The notes beneath the pieces were generated by a model. The model made no database searches. It saw only the letters and a list, made by a program, of their open reading frames with translations, and was not told the origin of the DNA. A stretch of DNA of 64,000 nt, taken from NCBI RefSeq assembly GCF_040802235.1, contig NC_133167.1:47360001-47424000 (forward strand). The letters are read 5' to 3'. Source of the stretch: Manis javanica. Its lineage: Eukaryota > Chordata > Mammalia > Pholidota > Manidae. This document shows positions 45,003 through 57,488 of the stretch, in pieces (position 1 is the stretch's first letter; the number at the start of each line of letters is the position of its first letter). Made by a program: the position numbers and the translations under genes.

Positions 45003-45297
45003 GTGTGGAGCCCACTGTTCCCGCATGGAAGTTGGTGACCCCCATCTAAAGCAAAGTGTCGGCTACCTTTCACCACCTTTATTGTACTGCGGTTTTCCTC
45101 ACCGTAGAGAAACGTATTTCTGAGCCCATGTCTCTACCAAGAATAGAAAAACAAAGGATAGCACAGAGTACTGCTGGTTCCTAGACAAGGGACAGGAGGA
45201 CCTCTGGGCCTGCTGTAGTCATTTACATCGTAGGCTGATCTCTACAGGTATTTGAGTTTACAAACCCTGGAGTAGCCATACACCTCACTGCAGATAG
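45003..45297. other. Unique sequence beside the CTCF motif
   Basis: No gene or repeat recognised. Confidence 0.5.
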
Positions 45298-45331
45298 GGG
45301 GGGGAGAGAGAGAGAGAGAGAGAGAGAGAGA
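45298..45331. repeat. (GA)n microsatellite
   Basis: A G-run followed by about 14 uninterrupted GA units. Confidence 0.92.
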
Positions 45332-46244
45332 TGTGGGGTCAAGGACAGTAGGAAGTTGAATTACATTATTCCCAGGTCCTAGGGTCCTATAACTTAAAAA
45401 TACATGCATCCTAAAAGTTCCTATTGATTTCCTTAACTGAATTTAGTCATTTTAGTCGACAAAGGAATGCATAAAATTAGGGGCTATCACATCAAGAGGG
45501 TATCCCTCTATGACAATAGTTTCAAAATTATTAGTATTATTAATAAACCATTTCAAATATTCTCATTCTTGAATCTATATGGATGCTATCAAAATAGCTC
45601 ATGCCACTTAGGATTCTGATCTTTTTATTACAATAATTCTGAACATTGCTGCATCAAAGCCTCCAAGAGTCATCAGGATCTTTATAAGAATATTCTCAGA
45701 TACAACACCAAAAAAAGAAAATTGCATAAAAATGCAGTCCAAACATATCTGTTACTATAGAGCTCTTGCAAGATGGGTGATGTGTGCGAGCAAGGCACAA
45801 GGAAATGTAAATGTATTCATGTTGTTATTTGACAGCATAAGTTCTAGGAACAGAGTACTAGGAAAAAATAATTGCATACTTCTCCCAAGGAGTAATTTAT
45901 AAAGATTGATATAATCAACTCTAAAACAATACCCAAAAGGTGGGACAATCAGGGTTCTGTGTTAGAGCTGTGGGCCTCTGCAGACACTTTGTGAGTCTGT
46001 TTTCTGATAACTTGTGTTTCTAGTATTTTTTACCTCTTGAGCCAGGACCAGCCTGAACCAATTATTAAAAATGATCACCATCAAAACCAGATGTCTACAA
46101 AATCTTACCAGGCAAAATTCCATGTAGCTTTATATGACAGTCAGACATGAACCTGGCTAAACTGGTATTTTCTCTTTAGTGAAAAAGAATAAAAGATGAC
46201 TAAAGGTGTTCCACAAAGAGAAGAGAGGGGCCTTTCCAAGGCTG
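45332..46244. other. Unique AT-rich sequence
   Basis: No gene or interspersed repeat recognised. Confidence 0.5.
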
Positions 46245-46498
46245 GGCCTCGTTCGGTATGATGAGGCAGGCTTTAAGAGGAGCAGGGACTTGGAATGAGA
46301 CTCCCTAGGTTTGAATCTATCTGTCATTTACTACTGAGGAAACCTTGCACAAGTTACTTACCCTCACTGGATTTCCACTGTTTTATGTAAAACAGAGCTG
46401 GTAATAATGTCTCCTAAAGTTGTGAGGATTACATGGGCTAATGATATTAAAACAAAACAGCATCCAATGATAACAGGTTCTAAATAAATAGTGCTATG
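46245..46498 (+). mobile_element. MIR SINE, near full length
   Basis: Forward MIR order: 'gaatgagactccctaggttt', 'gaatctatctgtcatttact', 'ccttgcacaagttacttacc', 'gttgtgaggattacatgggc', 'aataacaggttctaaataaa' approximated at 46473-46490. Confidence 0.88.
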
Positions 46499-46999
46499 CC
46501 CCTTGTACCTAAATGTTGACATTTTTCAAGATGTCTTGTAATATCAAGTTACTTTATGGGTTTTCATAATTTGTTATTTCTAGGATACATCTCATCACTT
46601 TCTTAGAATTGGTTGACTTCTTCTGCTGCCTTAGACTTTTGTGGGGAGGTATATAATATTGATTCCCTGGGCTATTTCTCTGTAATATTTCCTAAAGGTC
46701 AGTTTCTGAGAATCTCTGAACAATATCTGAATTTTACAATTCCATGTATTAAGTTACTTTCATTAAATGCCTTCAAAATTGGACACTTATTGGCACAAGG
46801 CACAAAATACAATGGCTGATGGCCACTTTGCTCTTTTGCTTTAAACAACTCTGCTTAAAATAGTGTAAGGAGTTTCTTCTTCAGGCTTAGGGATTTTCCT
46901 GTACAAACAGGATGTATGTCAAAGCTAAAAATTGGGTTAGTGTGCAAATAGGGGAAAAGCAAGTTGCACATTACTTATAATCCTATTTTTAGTTCCACT
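46499..46999. other. Unique sequence
   Basis: No gene or repeat recognised. Confidence 0.5.
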
Positions 47000-47390
47000 G
47001 CTTTCCACACTGCTGCCAGAGTTATATCAGAAACACAGATGGGATTGTATTATTCCGCTGCTTAATAGGCTTCAAGTGGCTCCTCACTGCCTAGAAAATG
47101 TCCACATTCCTTAAAAGCCCAGGGCTTTAAACAATCTGGTCCCAGTCTGCCCTTGTAAGCTCATCTCCATGCAGCGTCTCCTCTATAGTCATGTTCTTAT
47201 ATCCAAATACATCATGTACTTATTTTCTTTTTTTCCTCTACTTATGTGGTTCCCATGATTGGAATACCTTCCTTCTCCAGGATATTACATTCTGCCAAGC
47301 TAAACTGATACACTATCTCTGTTAGGCTTACTTCATCTCTTTGAGGGTTCCAAGCAAAATTAATCATTTCCTTGTCTAACCTTATAGAGG
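47000..47390 (+). mobile_element. L2 fragment, plus orientation
   Basis: 'tgctgccagagttatatcag', 'cttcaagtggctcctcactg', 'gaaaatgtccacattcctta', 'aaacaatctggtcccagtct' and 'tgattggaataccttccttc' follow the L2 3' region. Confidence 0.85.
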
Positions 47391-47397
47391 ACTCTTG

Positions 47398-47730
47398 TTA
47401 AGAATTGTGCTGGGATACAACGAGAGGTCCAAACAGATATTGTCACTCCCTTGTGGAACATACAGTCCATTGCAAATTGGATGTTAATTAATTATTATCA
47501 CAAATATAAAATTAAACTATAATAAGAAAAGGAATATGGTGTTATAAGATCATTTAGGTGTTAAACAAAAAAAAACCCTTTCTAGAAAGATCTGAAGAAT
47601 AGCAGTAAACTAGATAAAGAGATGGAGGAAGAATATTCTAATAAAATCATGGTCAAAGGCCCTGTGGCAGGAATGAGCATCAGAGTGTAAGAGCTGGAAG
47701 GCCAGGGTTGCTGGAAAAGAAAGATCATTG
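47398..47730 (-). mobile_element. L2 fragment, minus orientation
   Basis: 'tgtgctgggatacaacgaga', 'ttgtggaacatacagtccat', 'aaaggccctgtggcaggaat', 'gagcatcagagtgtaagagc' are reverse-complement L2. It abuts the plus-strand copy, so the two form a tail-to-tail pair. Confidence 0.8.
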
Positions 47731-48433
47731 AGGAGTTGGTTGACACAACAGCTTTTCTTCTCAAATCATTACATCATCTAGTCTAATTAATCCTTCTGTT
47801 CTAGAGGAAGATAATATGAAATTGCAAGAAAATTCCACGTGGAATTTGTCAACCCTCTGGATTTTCAATATCCTATTACTGCCAATTCTTAGTGACAAGA
47901 AGGTAAACCATTCCCTAAAGATTACTTTCAACATTCACAAATGAAATTTCTCTAGTTTATTCTTCTTAGTTCTTTATATATTGCTCTCAACTGTTCATGA
48001 GTTACAAAAGCCATGCCCAGCACCAGGGCTAGTAATTGCTCAAAAATAAGACAATAGCTTGTTTCCCTAGCAGGAGTAAATCAACATTCCTCACCAACAA
48101 CCACGTCTAGTACATTTCCCCTAAGCCAATATCACCAGTATGTCCCCACCTCACACTATATCCCCTGTCAAGGGTAAATAAACTCAAGTTATTAACAGTC
48201 CCAAGTTATCTCCAGGTTGGATTCTGCAGAAGATTCCCAGTATCATTGATCTTAGGAAAATTGAGTATATTGTTCTAACAGTAAATTCTTTTAAAAATTC
48301 CTTAAGAGATTTATTCACTAGAGCCTTTTCACAGTAAAAACAAGGCACATAGTCAATTTCTCAGGGTTCATTACAAAAACAAGGGTTTTTCCAGGTGGAG
48401 GATTCAGGGCTCTGCTATTTTTTTAAAGACAGC
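47731..48433. other. Unique sequence
   Basis: No gene or repeat recognised. Confidence 0.5.
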
Positions 48434-49543
48434 TTTAAAAAGAAACAAGTGGGACTACATCAAGCTAAAAGGCTCTGCACAGCAAAGAAAACCCTCAACA
48501 AAATTAAAAGACAATATATTTGCAAGTGATATATCCAATAGGGGACTGAGATCTAAAATTTATAAAGAACTCATTCAATTCAACACCAAAAAACAAATAA
48601 TCCAATTAAAATATGGGCAGAGGAACTGAAGAGACATTTTTCCAAAGAAGACATACAGATGGCCAACAGGTACATGAAAAGATGTTCCACATCACTAACC
48701 ATCAGGGAAATGCAAAATCAAAACCACAGTGAGGTATCACCTCACACCAGTCAGAATGGTTTCTACCCAAAAGACAAGAAATAACAAGTGCTGGTGAGGA
48801 TATGGAGAAAAGGGAACCCTTCTACACTGTTGGTAGGAATGTAAATTGGTCCAGCTACTGTGGAAAATAACATGGAGGTTCCTCAAAAACCTAAAAATAG
48901 AAATACCATATGACCCCGCAATCCCACTTCTGGGAATTTACTTGAAGAAAACAAAATCCCTGACTTGAAAACACCTATGCTCACAGAAGCATTATTTACA
49001 AGAGCAAAGATGGAAGCAACCTAAGTGCCTACAGATAGATGAATGGATAAATAAGATGTGGTACGTATTTACAATGGAATATTACCCAGCCATAAAACAG
49101 AAGGAAATCTTGCCACTTGCAAAAACATGGATGAACCTGGAAGGTATCATCCTAAGTGAAATAAACCAGGCAGAGAAAGACAAATGCCATATGATTTCAC
49201 TTATATGTGGAATCTAAAAAACAAAAGAAACAAACAAAAAAAAAGAAATAGACCTGTAAGTATTGACAACAGACTATCAGTTGCCATAGGGAAGGAGGTA
49301 AGGGGATGGGTAAAGTAGGTAAATGGATAAAGAGCTACAAACTGAAAATTGTAAAGTAAATTAGTCATAGGAATGAAAATACAACATAGAGAATATAACC
49401 AGTAATACCTTGGTAGGGTAGCAGTCGGTAACTACTCTTACCATGGCAAGTATCTAGTAATGTACATAATTATTGAGTCACTATGTTGTACATCTGAAAC
49501 CAATATAAGATTGTATATCAACTTGATTCCAGTAAAAAGAAGA
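48434..49543 (+). mobile_element. L1 3' end, 5'-truncated
   Basis: The longest L1 tail here, about 1.1 kb: 'caagtgggactacatcaagc', 'gacatacagatggccaacag', 'gaggtatcacctcacaccag', 'atatgaccccgcaatcccac', 'gtacgtatttacaatggaat', 'gccatatgatttcacttata' and the 3' UTR end 'gttgtacatctgaaaccaat', 'gtatatcaacttgattccag'. ORF2 is broken by many stops. It keeps the ~200 bases deleted from the copy at 11503. Confidence 0.95.
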
Positions 49544-52404
49544 CAGATTTATATCTGAATCCTATGTGCATTGCGATCACAGTTAGAAAATGCAATGATT
49601 TGGTATTTATTTCAGTTACTCATTCAACAGCTATTTATTAAGTATATTACCATAGCCTTATTGCTATAACAACTATGGTCAGATGTACTGTATATTGGTG
49701 ACCTAAGTATTTTATTTCCTTAACAGAGACAACTGAAGTGCCATTGAAAACAAAAGTAATCACTATAAGACTGGAATATCTGTTTTATACACTTGGTTTT
49801 GAAATGCATATGTAACATATTCATTTCCATTTTGTGACTGAGGACATTAGCATGCCATAACTAATTATAGTGCTGGTCTCAGAAATGATAAATGGGGCAG
49901 CAGGAATTGTGAAGATGAGTACAGAATCAAAGCACTCCATCACTTTGATAGAATCAGAACAAAACTTTCCATTCTGTTTATGTGAAGCAGGTTACAGAGT
50001 AAAGCAAAAATGTAACCACTGTCTCTCAATTCTAAACTTAGTTTTTTGTGTGTGTTTTTACAAAATGCCTTTGTTGGAGCTTCTCTCTAACCATTCAGGA
50101 CAAAATATCACAAAGCTTAAGTCATTGGGGTAGGGAAAAGATGGAATTACGGCAGGCAGGGCTGTGCTCAGTTTTGGCTAGTAACCCTGCTTATGACATA
50201 AAAGGCACCATCACCCGTTCACTCACAAGTAGACTATCTTCAACTAGACATCCAAGCATGTTGTTACGGTGTCCCTTACCAAGTTCAGCTGATGTTATCT
50301 CTGTACTTTTTAAAAGGAACTTCATGTGACTATTGCCTGGATACCAAAGACTCCGACCTGTATTGCAGTAGCTCATACTTCTGTCTCCATCTGTCAAGTC
50401 TTTAAGTGTTACAATATTAAACACTCAACCTAGAATTTATGACTGTGGGGAAACTGAATGCCCTCCAAACAGTAATAGGAGAGATGGTGGTTTCTTTTTT
50501 CTCCATTAAATTAATGTTTTACAGAGAGCTGTCTTTGTGATTTTGGAGAATACAAACTCCTCAGTATTTTATTTTTAACCAAGGGTCACCCTGCTTCTTG
50601 TGCTTGTGTGTGTTTAGATTAACTTTTTGAAAAGAGTTAATTTGCAACAGGATGACCTCTTTAAAACCAGATCTTTAAGAATTTTGAAATTCTTATAGGT
50701 AGAAGCTTAAAGAAACTGGCATTTAAAACCTACAGGAATATTTCACCTTGCAAGATATAGCAACACTGATTCTCTTTTGAGATGATTTTCTTTGTTCTTA
50801 TGACTGAATGGCAATTACTTTAACTTCAAAAACAAACAAAAAAATACTAATACATTCACATTGGGGATAACGAAAGCCCCATAAACTCTTATGCTGGCAT
50901 AATGAATAAGCAACTAGCAGATTGACTGCTAAAATAAACTGGATAGAGTCTCTGCAGACATTGTTGCTTTTTGTTGGGTGACCAGTTGCACAGAGAAAAA
51001 TATTTCTTTTTCCTTTAGAATTTAGTGTGCACTCTGCCTAAATAGTGTCCTTGGTTTGTGTGAAGAAGTTGTATTCTTGTTTGAGCAGAAACTTAGTCAA
51101 GACAAGGAGTTGAAATCAAGAAACCTAGGAAAATGATTTATATAGGCTTCTTCAAGGCAAACTGGCAAAGAGACCCAGAAGAAAATGGATGGAATCCAGT
51201 GACTTTCGAGCAAGAACAAACATGTTCTTCTGCTAGAAAGAAGAAAACCCAGACTTTGAGGAATACACTGATTTTGGACCATTATGTTGAAGGTTATTAA
51301 CTTATTGAGGCCAGAGTATAAGGTCACACCCACACCGTGCAAGTAGGTCCTGGACTCTCCTTGAAGGCAGTGGATTTCACGCTATCAATAACCTAAGAAG
51401 AGGTAGCTCCAGGAACAGGGGAGGAAACCCTTGGACTTTGGTGAGGGCAAACATTTCTTACCCATTTCTTGCCTCATGGCTATTTGTAATAAACCTACAA
51501 ATAAAAAACAAATTCTGTTGATTTCCTGGTTTTTAGGATCAAACCATTGCCAATTAGAAATAGTCTGGGAACAGCACTCTCTACACTAGAGCTAAGCATG
51601 GAAGTCCTGGTAAGACTTCACAGCATAAGAAATCTGGATCTGTGGACTATGAAAAGCCCCTTATCCAGTAGCAGTTGCACATTTTTTTGTGCTAATTTTC
51701 CCTTTGATTATGTCCAAACACACAGTAAAGTCTAGTTTGAAGGTTGCAGCCTGATGGATGCCTTCCAGAATGGTGGAATAGGAACCTCTAAAAAATATGC
51801 TATTTAAAAGATTGTCAAAATCAACCAGTTCAAAATTCTGAACATTAACTAAAGATCTGCAACAATGCAAGGAGTTTTATTGAAGAGAAATGGCTGAATC
51901 TCAATAAAAACAGTGAGTTTTGTGCCATTTTAACTCACCCTAATCCTGTCCACCATTCCTCAGCTCCATGGTATCCTAGAAAAACAATAGCCTCATAACT
52001 ATGATAGCTATAAATACCTCCATCCTAGCAACCACTGGAGGGAGAATTGGCTTGAAACACTTCAAAAACCACATCTCCAGCAAACTGTCATTATTTGACT
52101 TGTCTGGAAGCTTTCTGAAAAGCTCCATTCTCAGATTGGGTTTTATTTGGCCTGACTCAGAGCTCACTCTGAGGTACTAGATGTAAACTTCCCCAAGGTA
52201 TTTGATGAAAACAATCAGCAACAATTGTATAACATCACAGCTACTGAGGCAGCATTTCCAGGTGGGGAAAGCAAGAGGCTGACCAGAGAACTTGAAAGGA
52301 AAAACTGGGAAGTGAAATATCCATAGAGAGCTTTGAAAATCTGCTATATATATTCCTGAAACTCTAGAAATCCATTCCCACATTTAGGAGTTAAGTGCAT
52401 GCCT
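49544..52404. other. Long stretch without recognised repeats
   Basis: About 2.9 kb. No gene: open frames reach 93 codons (50048-50329) without domain support. A small L2-like phrase near 49619-49650 is too short to call. 51900-52404 could be a decayed 5' part of the L1-type element that follows. Confidence 0.4.
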
Positions 52405-53712
52405 ACAGAGAACCTAAGAGGACTGCAATCACTCCCAGCTGACAGACCTTGAGGCTGTGCACACACAGGAAGTGAAGGCTAAGACAGAGCTGTGAACTGC
52501 CTGCTGAAGCACTGAAGTCAGGCCTCAACACACACACAAAGAGCTCCTAAGCAAGGGCTGAGAGACTTACTGGTTTAAGGCACTTACGGAAATTTCTGCC
52601 CAATCCTTAGCTGACCACTAAGAAAAACAACCAGAGACACTTATGTACAACCAACCAGGCTGCATATAAAGAATACAAAATGTACAAAATTAGCGCAGAA
52701 AAAGTCACTAAACAAACAAACAAAACAGCAACAAATGTTGGGGAGTGGAATAATCTGATTCCCAGAGTTTCTGCATTATATTCAGTGTTCATTTTCAACA
52801 AAAAGTTACAGAACACACACCTATGTGCACACATACCCAAACAAAAACCTCCAGGAAATTGGAGCCCACACACAGGAAGAAAGAAGTCAGTGGAAACTAT
52901 CCCTGATGAAAGCCAGGCATTGGACTTACTAGACAAGTGCCTTAAATCAGCTATTATAAACATGTTCAAAGAACTAAAGGAAACCATACCTAAAGTACTA
53001 AAGGGAAGTATGAGAACAACATCTCACCAAATAGAGAATAAAGAGAAAGAAAAAACCAAATACAAATTCTGGAGCTGAAAAATATAGTAACTGAAATGAA
53101 AATTGCACTATAGGGGCTCAACAGCACCTCTAAACTGAAATAAGAAAGAATCAGCAAAGTTTAAGGCAGTTTATGATTATACAGTCTGATGACAGAAAAG
53201 AAAAAGAATAAAGAACAATGAATAAAGCTTCAGGGATCTGTAGGACACCATCAGACATGCCAATTGTGCATAATGTAAGGTTCAGAAGGAGAAGAGGAGA
53301 GAAAGTGACAGAAAAAAAAGTGGAGAAATAAGTAAAAAGCTTCCCAAATTTGATGAAAACTATTAATCAGCACACCCAAGAAGCTCAACAAATCCTAAGT
53401 AGTGTCAGCTCAAAGACACCCATACTTAGATGCATCGTACTCAAACTGTAGAAAGACAGAGATGAAGAGAGAATCTTGAAAGTAGCAAGAGAATAACATC
53501 ATCAAAAACAAGGGATTCTCCACAAGATTACAAGCTGACTTCTGATCAAAAACTATTTAGGTGAGAAAGCAGTGGGATAATGCATTCAAAGTGTTGCAAG
53601 TTCTATTCACCTAGAATTTATATCTCACAAAACTATTCTTCAAAAGCAAAAGAGAAATTTGAAGACATACTCGAATAAACAAAAACTGAGAGAATAATTG
53701 TCAGGTAACTCA
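52405..53712 (+). mobile_element. L1/HAL1-type fragment with broken ORF1
   Basis: Upstream part resembles an old L1 5' region. The open frame 52680-53078 ends with an L1 ORF1-like segment (SAIINMFKELKETIPKVL at about 52950), after which the homologous reading shifts by one frame near 53050 and reads ILELKNIVTEMKIAL before further breaks. Later text (53330-53700) follows the L1/HAL1 ORF1 order: 'aatttgatgaaaactattaa', 'acccaagaagctcaacaaat', 'gagagaatcttgaaagtagc', 'aagtgttgcaagttctattc'. No ORF2 follows, which fits HAL1 or a truncated L1. Non-functional. Confidence 0.75.
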
Positions 53713-54369
53713 TGGCTAACACCAACCCATCTTCAGTTACTCATACTTCCTACCCTAATGATGGTCTTTATGTTCCCATTACTGCTCTTCTTATCCTAGA
53801 CTTGAAACACTTGGCCCCCAGCTTTTATTCCCTATAAAAGAAATTGTACTGTATCTCTGAATCATTTATAGTATATTTACACATCAGTGGGAATTGATAC
53901 ACATTTATTAATGTAACCAAGCAACAGATTTTAAAGTACACTTTCTCCTGTTTTGAATGGATGTCGTTCTGTCTGAATCAAAGAGTATACCCATAATATA
54001 AGTTCTTTCCCTACATGTATTTATAGATCTAGCAGGTAAAAATCAAGGAAGATAGAAAGAGGAGCTAACAATCATCATTTTTTAAAATTCACAAAGTTTG
54101 GTTAACTCTTAATAATTGGATAGGCTAATGTATTTCAAAAAGTGTTCATTATTTGAGAGTTCTGAGTATAGACTTTGCTTATCTTCCACAAAGATGCTAA
54201 TCATATGCAACCTGCCCATCTGATGTGCTCAGCCTCTGTCCCATTACCTTTGATAGTTGTTTTCAGGCCAGCCTCATCTCCTGCCCCGAGACCTTAATGC
54301 CAGGAGCCTCTTTGGATGGGCCATAGTCTTCCTAGGTGGTCCATTAACCCAGCCAAATTACCTGTTTTT
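53713..54369. other. Unique sequence
   Basis: No gene or repeat recognised; L2-like text may begin before 54370. Confidence 0.45.
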
Positions 54370-54640
54370 TTAAGATCAAAATACCCTGTCCTCTGCAAAC
54401 CCTTTTCTGATATCCTGGGCAATTGGCCTGGCCCTCCTGCACAGTTCCAGTTCTGCTTTTATTTCTTGCAAGGACTTTGCACATTATACAATAATTATCT
54501 GCCTACATGGCTGCTCTACCATTAGACTCTGATCTCCAGAAACGGTACCTCTCATAGATCTCTATATCTCTGGCCCTAGCACAGTAACCAGAAGTGGCTC
54601 AGTGAGGCCTGGCTTAACGAATTAGTTGAAATAGGTAACT
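54370..54640 (+). mobile_element. L2 3' end
   Basis: 'aaacccttttctgatatcct', 'cttgcaaggactttgcacat', 'ccattagactctgatctcca', 'ctctggccctagcacagtaa' follow the L2 end in order. Confidence 0.78.
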
Positions 54641-55906
54641 TATTTCATTAATGAATTATAGATACAAGAACCTATAATGGAATAATTGGGGATCCTTAGC
54701 ACAACAGTTTCTAACATCAGCTACCTGCTAATAACATGCTCTGTGATAATCCACCAGTTAAGAAAACCCCCTACTCCTTCATGACTACTATTGATATAGA
54801 GGGGATGTGATTCCTCATTGCTCACATCTAGGGTATTTTACGTTATGTTTTATTTATTTGAGTAAACATATGAAGCAGTGTCCTTCAGAAGCAATCAGTG
54901 CTGCCAACAGCAATTTGATCACTCATGCAAATCTATGCCTGATTGGGGTCTCTCACAAGTATTGCAAATATGCCTAGGTATGTCTGACTCTGAATATGAA
55001 TGAAGGGCTGTCAGGGAATGCAGTACACACACTTAAGTAACTTCAAGCACCTGAATTAATCATCTAATGATTCTAAATTCATATGCCTTATTCCCTAACA
55101 TAATGCTTAGCATATGGTAGATGATCACCATGCATTATGTCAATTAATTAAATACAATGGCCTTGATTTAAATAGTACAATTATCTCCTGCATCTTTTCT
55201 TGTATTAACCCTTGCTTCTAACCTTAGTCAAAAGCAGAATCCTCTCTTTCAGCACACTCTTTTGCTAAGGAAATAAATCCTTTCTCAGAATGATGTTCTA
55301 TAGTTATTTCTCTTGAGGTTGGTTCAGATTCTACTGCCAGCACTTGATATCTCTACTAGAAATGATTTTCTAGTTTCCCATTTCAGAATTTGCCCTGAAA
55401 TATTTGTGAGTTTTATTTGATCACACAGAAATAGTATCTTTTCATTGAGCTCTTAGCCCTTGTGAGCTTTTCAGAATTCACTCTCAAGACTTTTCTAAAT
55501 GATTTTTCTGCAAGACAATCATAAAACTTATCTCCCCATTTTTATCCATTTTCTTTTATAAGAAGCTATAAATAGCTGTAGATATATAGAGATAGATAAC
55601 TATGGATAGTGGTCAACCATCATGTACATTTCTGTCCTTAATAGAGACAGAGACTCCTTGGCCTAAAGATCTGCCTCAATAGTGTTACCTTCTCTTGGCC
55701 CACTTTTAAATACGATGGAATTACATTTTCATCTGTGGCCAAATAGATTTCAGTGAAATCAGGAAATTAGAAAGAGAAACATTTCTTCACACTCCTCTCA
55801 ATGATGGATAATTTGGAAATAATTATACCTGTAATATGAGAAATAATTCTAAACATTTTTCTATGATAGCATTTATATAAATGTTGGTAGAATATTAGTT
55901 TTAACG
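54641..55906. other. Unique AT-rich sequence
   Basis: No gene. A possible L2 tail at 55090-55150 ('aatgcttagcatatggtaga') is too short to call. Contains a MEF2-type motif at 55566. Confidence 0.45.
55566..55575. promoter_or_regulatory. MEF2-type motif in a near-palindrome
   Basis: ctataaatag is the textbook MEF2 site CTA(A/T)4TAG, inside agctataaatagct. It could equally be a TATA-like word with no function. Confidence 0.25.
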
Positions 55907-56135
55907 TATTAGTCAGCTTGGCCTGCTTTAACTAAATACCATAGACTGGGTGGCTTACACAACCGGCATTTACATCTTACAGTGCTGGTGGTTGGGCAGA
56001 CCAAGATCAGGGTACCATCAGATTTAGTTCCTGGAAGCTCAGGATGTCTGCCTTGTCACTCTGCCTCACATGGCAGAGAGAGGGGAAGAGAAAGCTCTCT
56101 GGCATCTCTCCTTACAAGGGCACTAATACCATCAT
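55907..56135 (-). mobile_element. MLT1/MST-type MaLR LTR, truncated
   Basis: Reverse complement of the LTR: 'gtattagtcagcttggcctg', 'accatagactgggtggctta', 'ctgcctcacatggcagagag', 'agggcactaataccatcatg'. Stops about half way through the LTR. Confidence 0.88.
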
Positions 56136-56410
56136 GAAAAATGTGGCAGTATTGGTTGGGAAATTGATTACATATAGGTAGTTGAGCGAGTAAGTACTGT
56201 ATCAGTCATAATGGACACCAGCTTCCCAATGAAATATGAGGCAATGTTAATTGCTAGGGTGGGAAGACCTGTGAGAGGGTATTTAAGAAAAGAGCAGCAT
56301 TGAAACATTTGTTTTGGAGAACAGAAAACCACATATACTGGGAGGTATAATACAATTACCAGTATTGTTGATATTCCATAGCTATTGAAATTGGCTCTAT
56401 GTACTGATTT

Positions 56411-56901
56411 TGTATTGATGCTGTGTAAGAGATCACCAATTATTTGGTGGCTTAAGAAAATACAAATTTACTATCTTACAATGCTGGAGGTCAGAACTCT
56501 GAAATGAGTTTCACTGGACTAAAAATCAAGGAGACCCTGGGACAAAATCTATTTCCTTGCATTTTCCAGCTTCTAAAGGCTGCCTGCCTTGTTTGATCAT
56601 GAACCCCTCCACTGTCTTCAAAGCCAGCAGTCTTCAAGTCTCTGTTTCTTCTCTTACTTGTTTACATTGTCACACTCTCCTACTCTGACTCTGCTTCTGT
56701 CATCACATCACCTTCTCTGAATCTGAACCTCCTACCTCCATCTTACAAGGACCTTTGTGGTTTCCTTGGGCCCACTGTATAATCCAGAATAATCTTCCCC
56801 ATCTCAAAATCCTTCATCACAATGGCAAATCCCATATTCACAGGTGCTGGATCTTGGAACATGGACATCCTTGGTGCAGAATGTTATTCTTTCTACCACA
56901 T
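56411..56901 (-). mobile_element. MLT1-type MaLR LTR
   Basis: A complete LTR in reverse: 'aattatttggtggcttaaga', 'cttacaatgctggaggtcag', 'ccttgcattttccagcttct', 'tcttcaaagccagcagtctt', 'ataatccagaataatcttcc', 'cacaggtgctggatcttgga' and the end 'tattctttctaccaca'. A different MLT1 subfamily from 57489. Confidence 0.9.
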
Positions 56902-57488
56902 ACTATGACTCCAAGGTACGAACACTAAAAATAAAAGCTGCTGGCGAGTGAAGGCACGGAGGAAGCAGAGGGTTTGCTTCTACCGGGATTGTAACCCTGG
57001 AGGGAGAAAGGGAAAGAAGGTAATCCTAGTGACAGATCTTAGAATCTAAGCTGGATAAGACAGGAAGAGAAGACATGTTGGAGGTGGGAGTGATGACTGA
57101 TAACGAAACACCACTGAGTTAAAGGTCTCAGTGAAGTCAAGGACTTGCTCATGGGATGCCTAAAATAGACCAGTGGGTGAAAGGAATCAAGACTTCAGAA
57201 GTGTGCATTCATGTTGTGGATGAAGGTAAAGGTGTGACCGTGAGGAAGGAGAGCCAAGCTGGGTAAAAGAACACTTACTGGTTGCAAGGGACTCACCTGC
57301 AGCTGTTCAGTTTAAGAAAGCTGGGAAGGGGACTCACTGAATATAGTGGGTTAGGTTCATGTTTGTCAATCACTGTGGGTCATGAAACCAGAGTGAAAGA
57401 AAAATTCTTTAAACTGACTTACTTTTATAATCCTGTAGCTTTGGCTTATTATTTCTTTCACAGACTGCTAGTAATCTGGGCTACTAAG
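56902..57488. other. Unrecognised sequence between LTRs
   Basis: Contains GA-rich text such as 'gggaaagaaggtaatcctag'. It could be decayed internal ERVL-MaLR or unrelated sequence. The 89-codon open frame (57282-57551) enters the next LTR and is unsupported. Confidence 0.4.

Noticed and set aside
52607..52987. 126-codon minus-strand open frame with hydrophobic segments
   Set aside because: It is the antisense shadow of the L1/HAL1-type ORF1 region.
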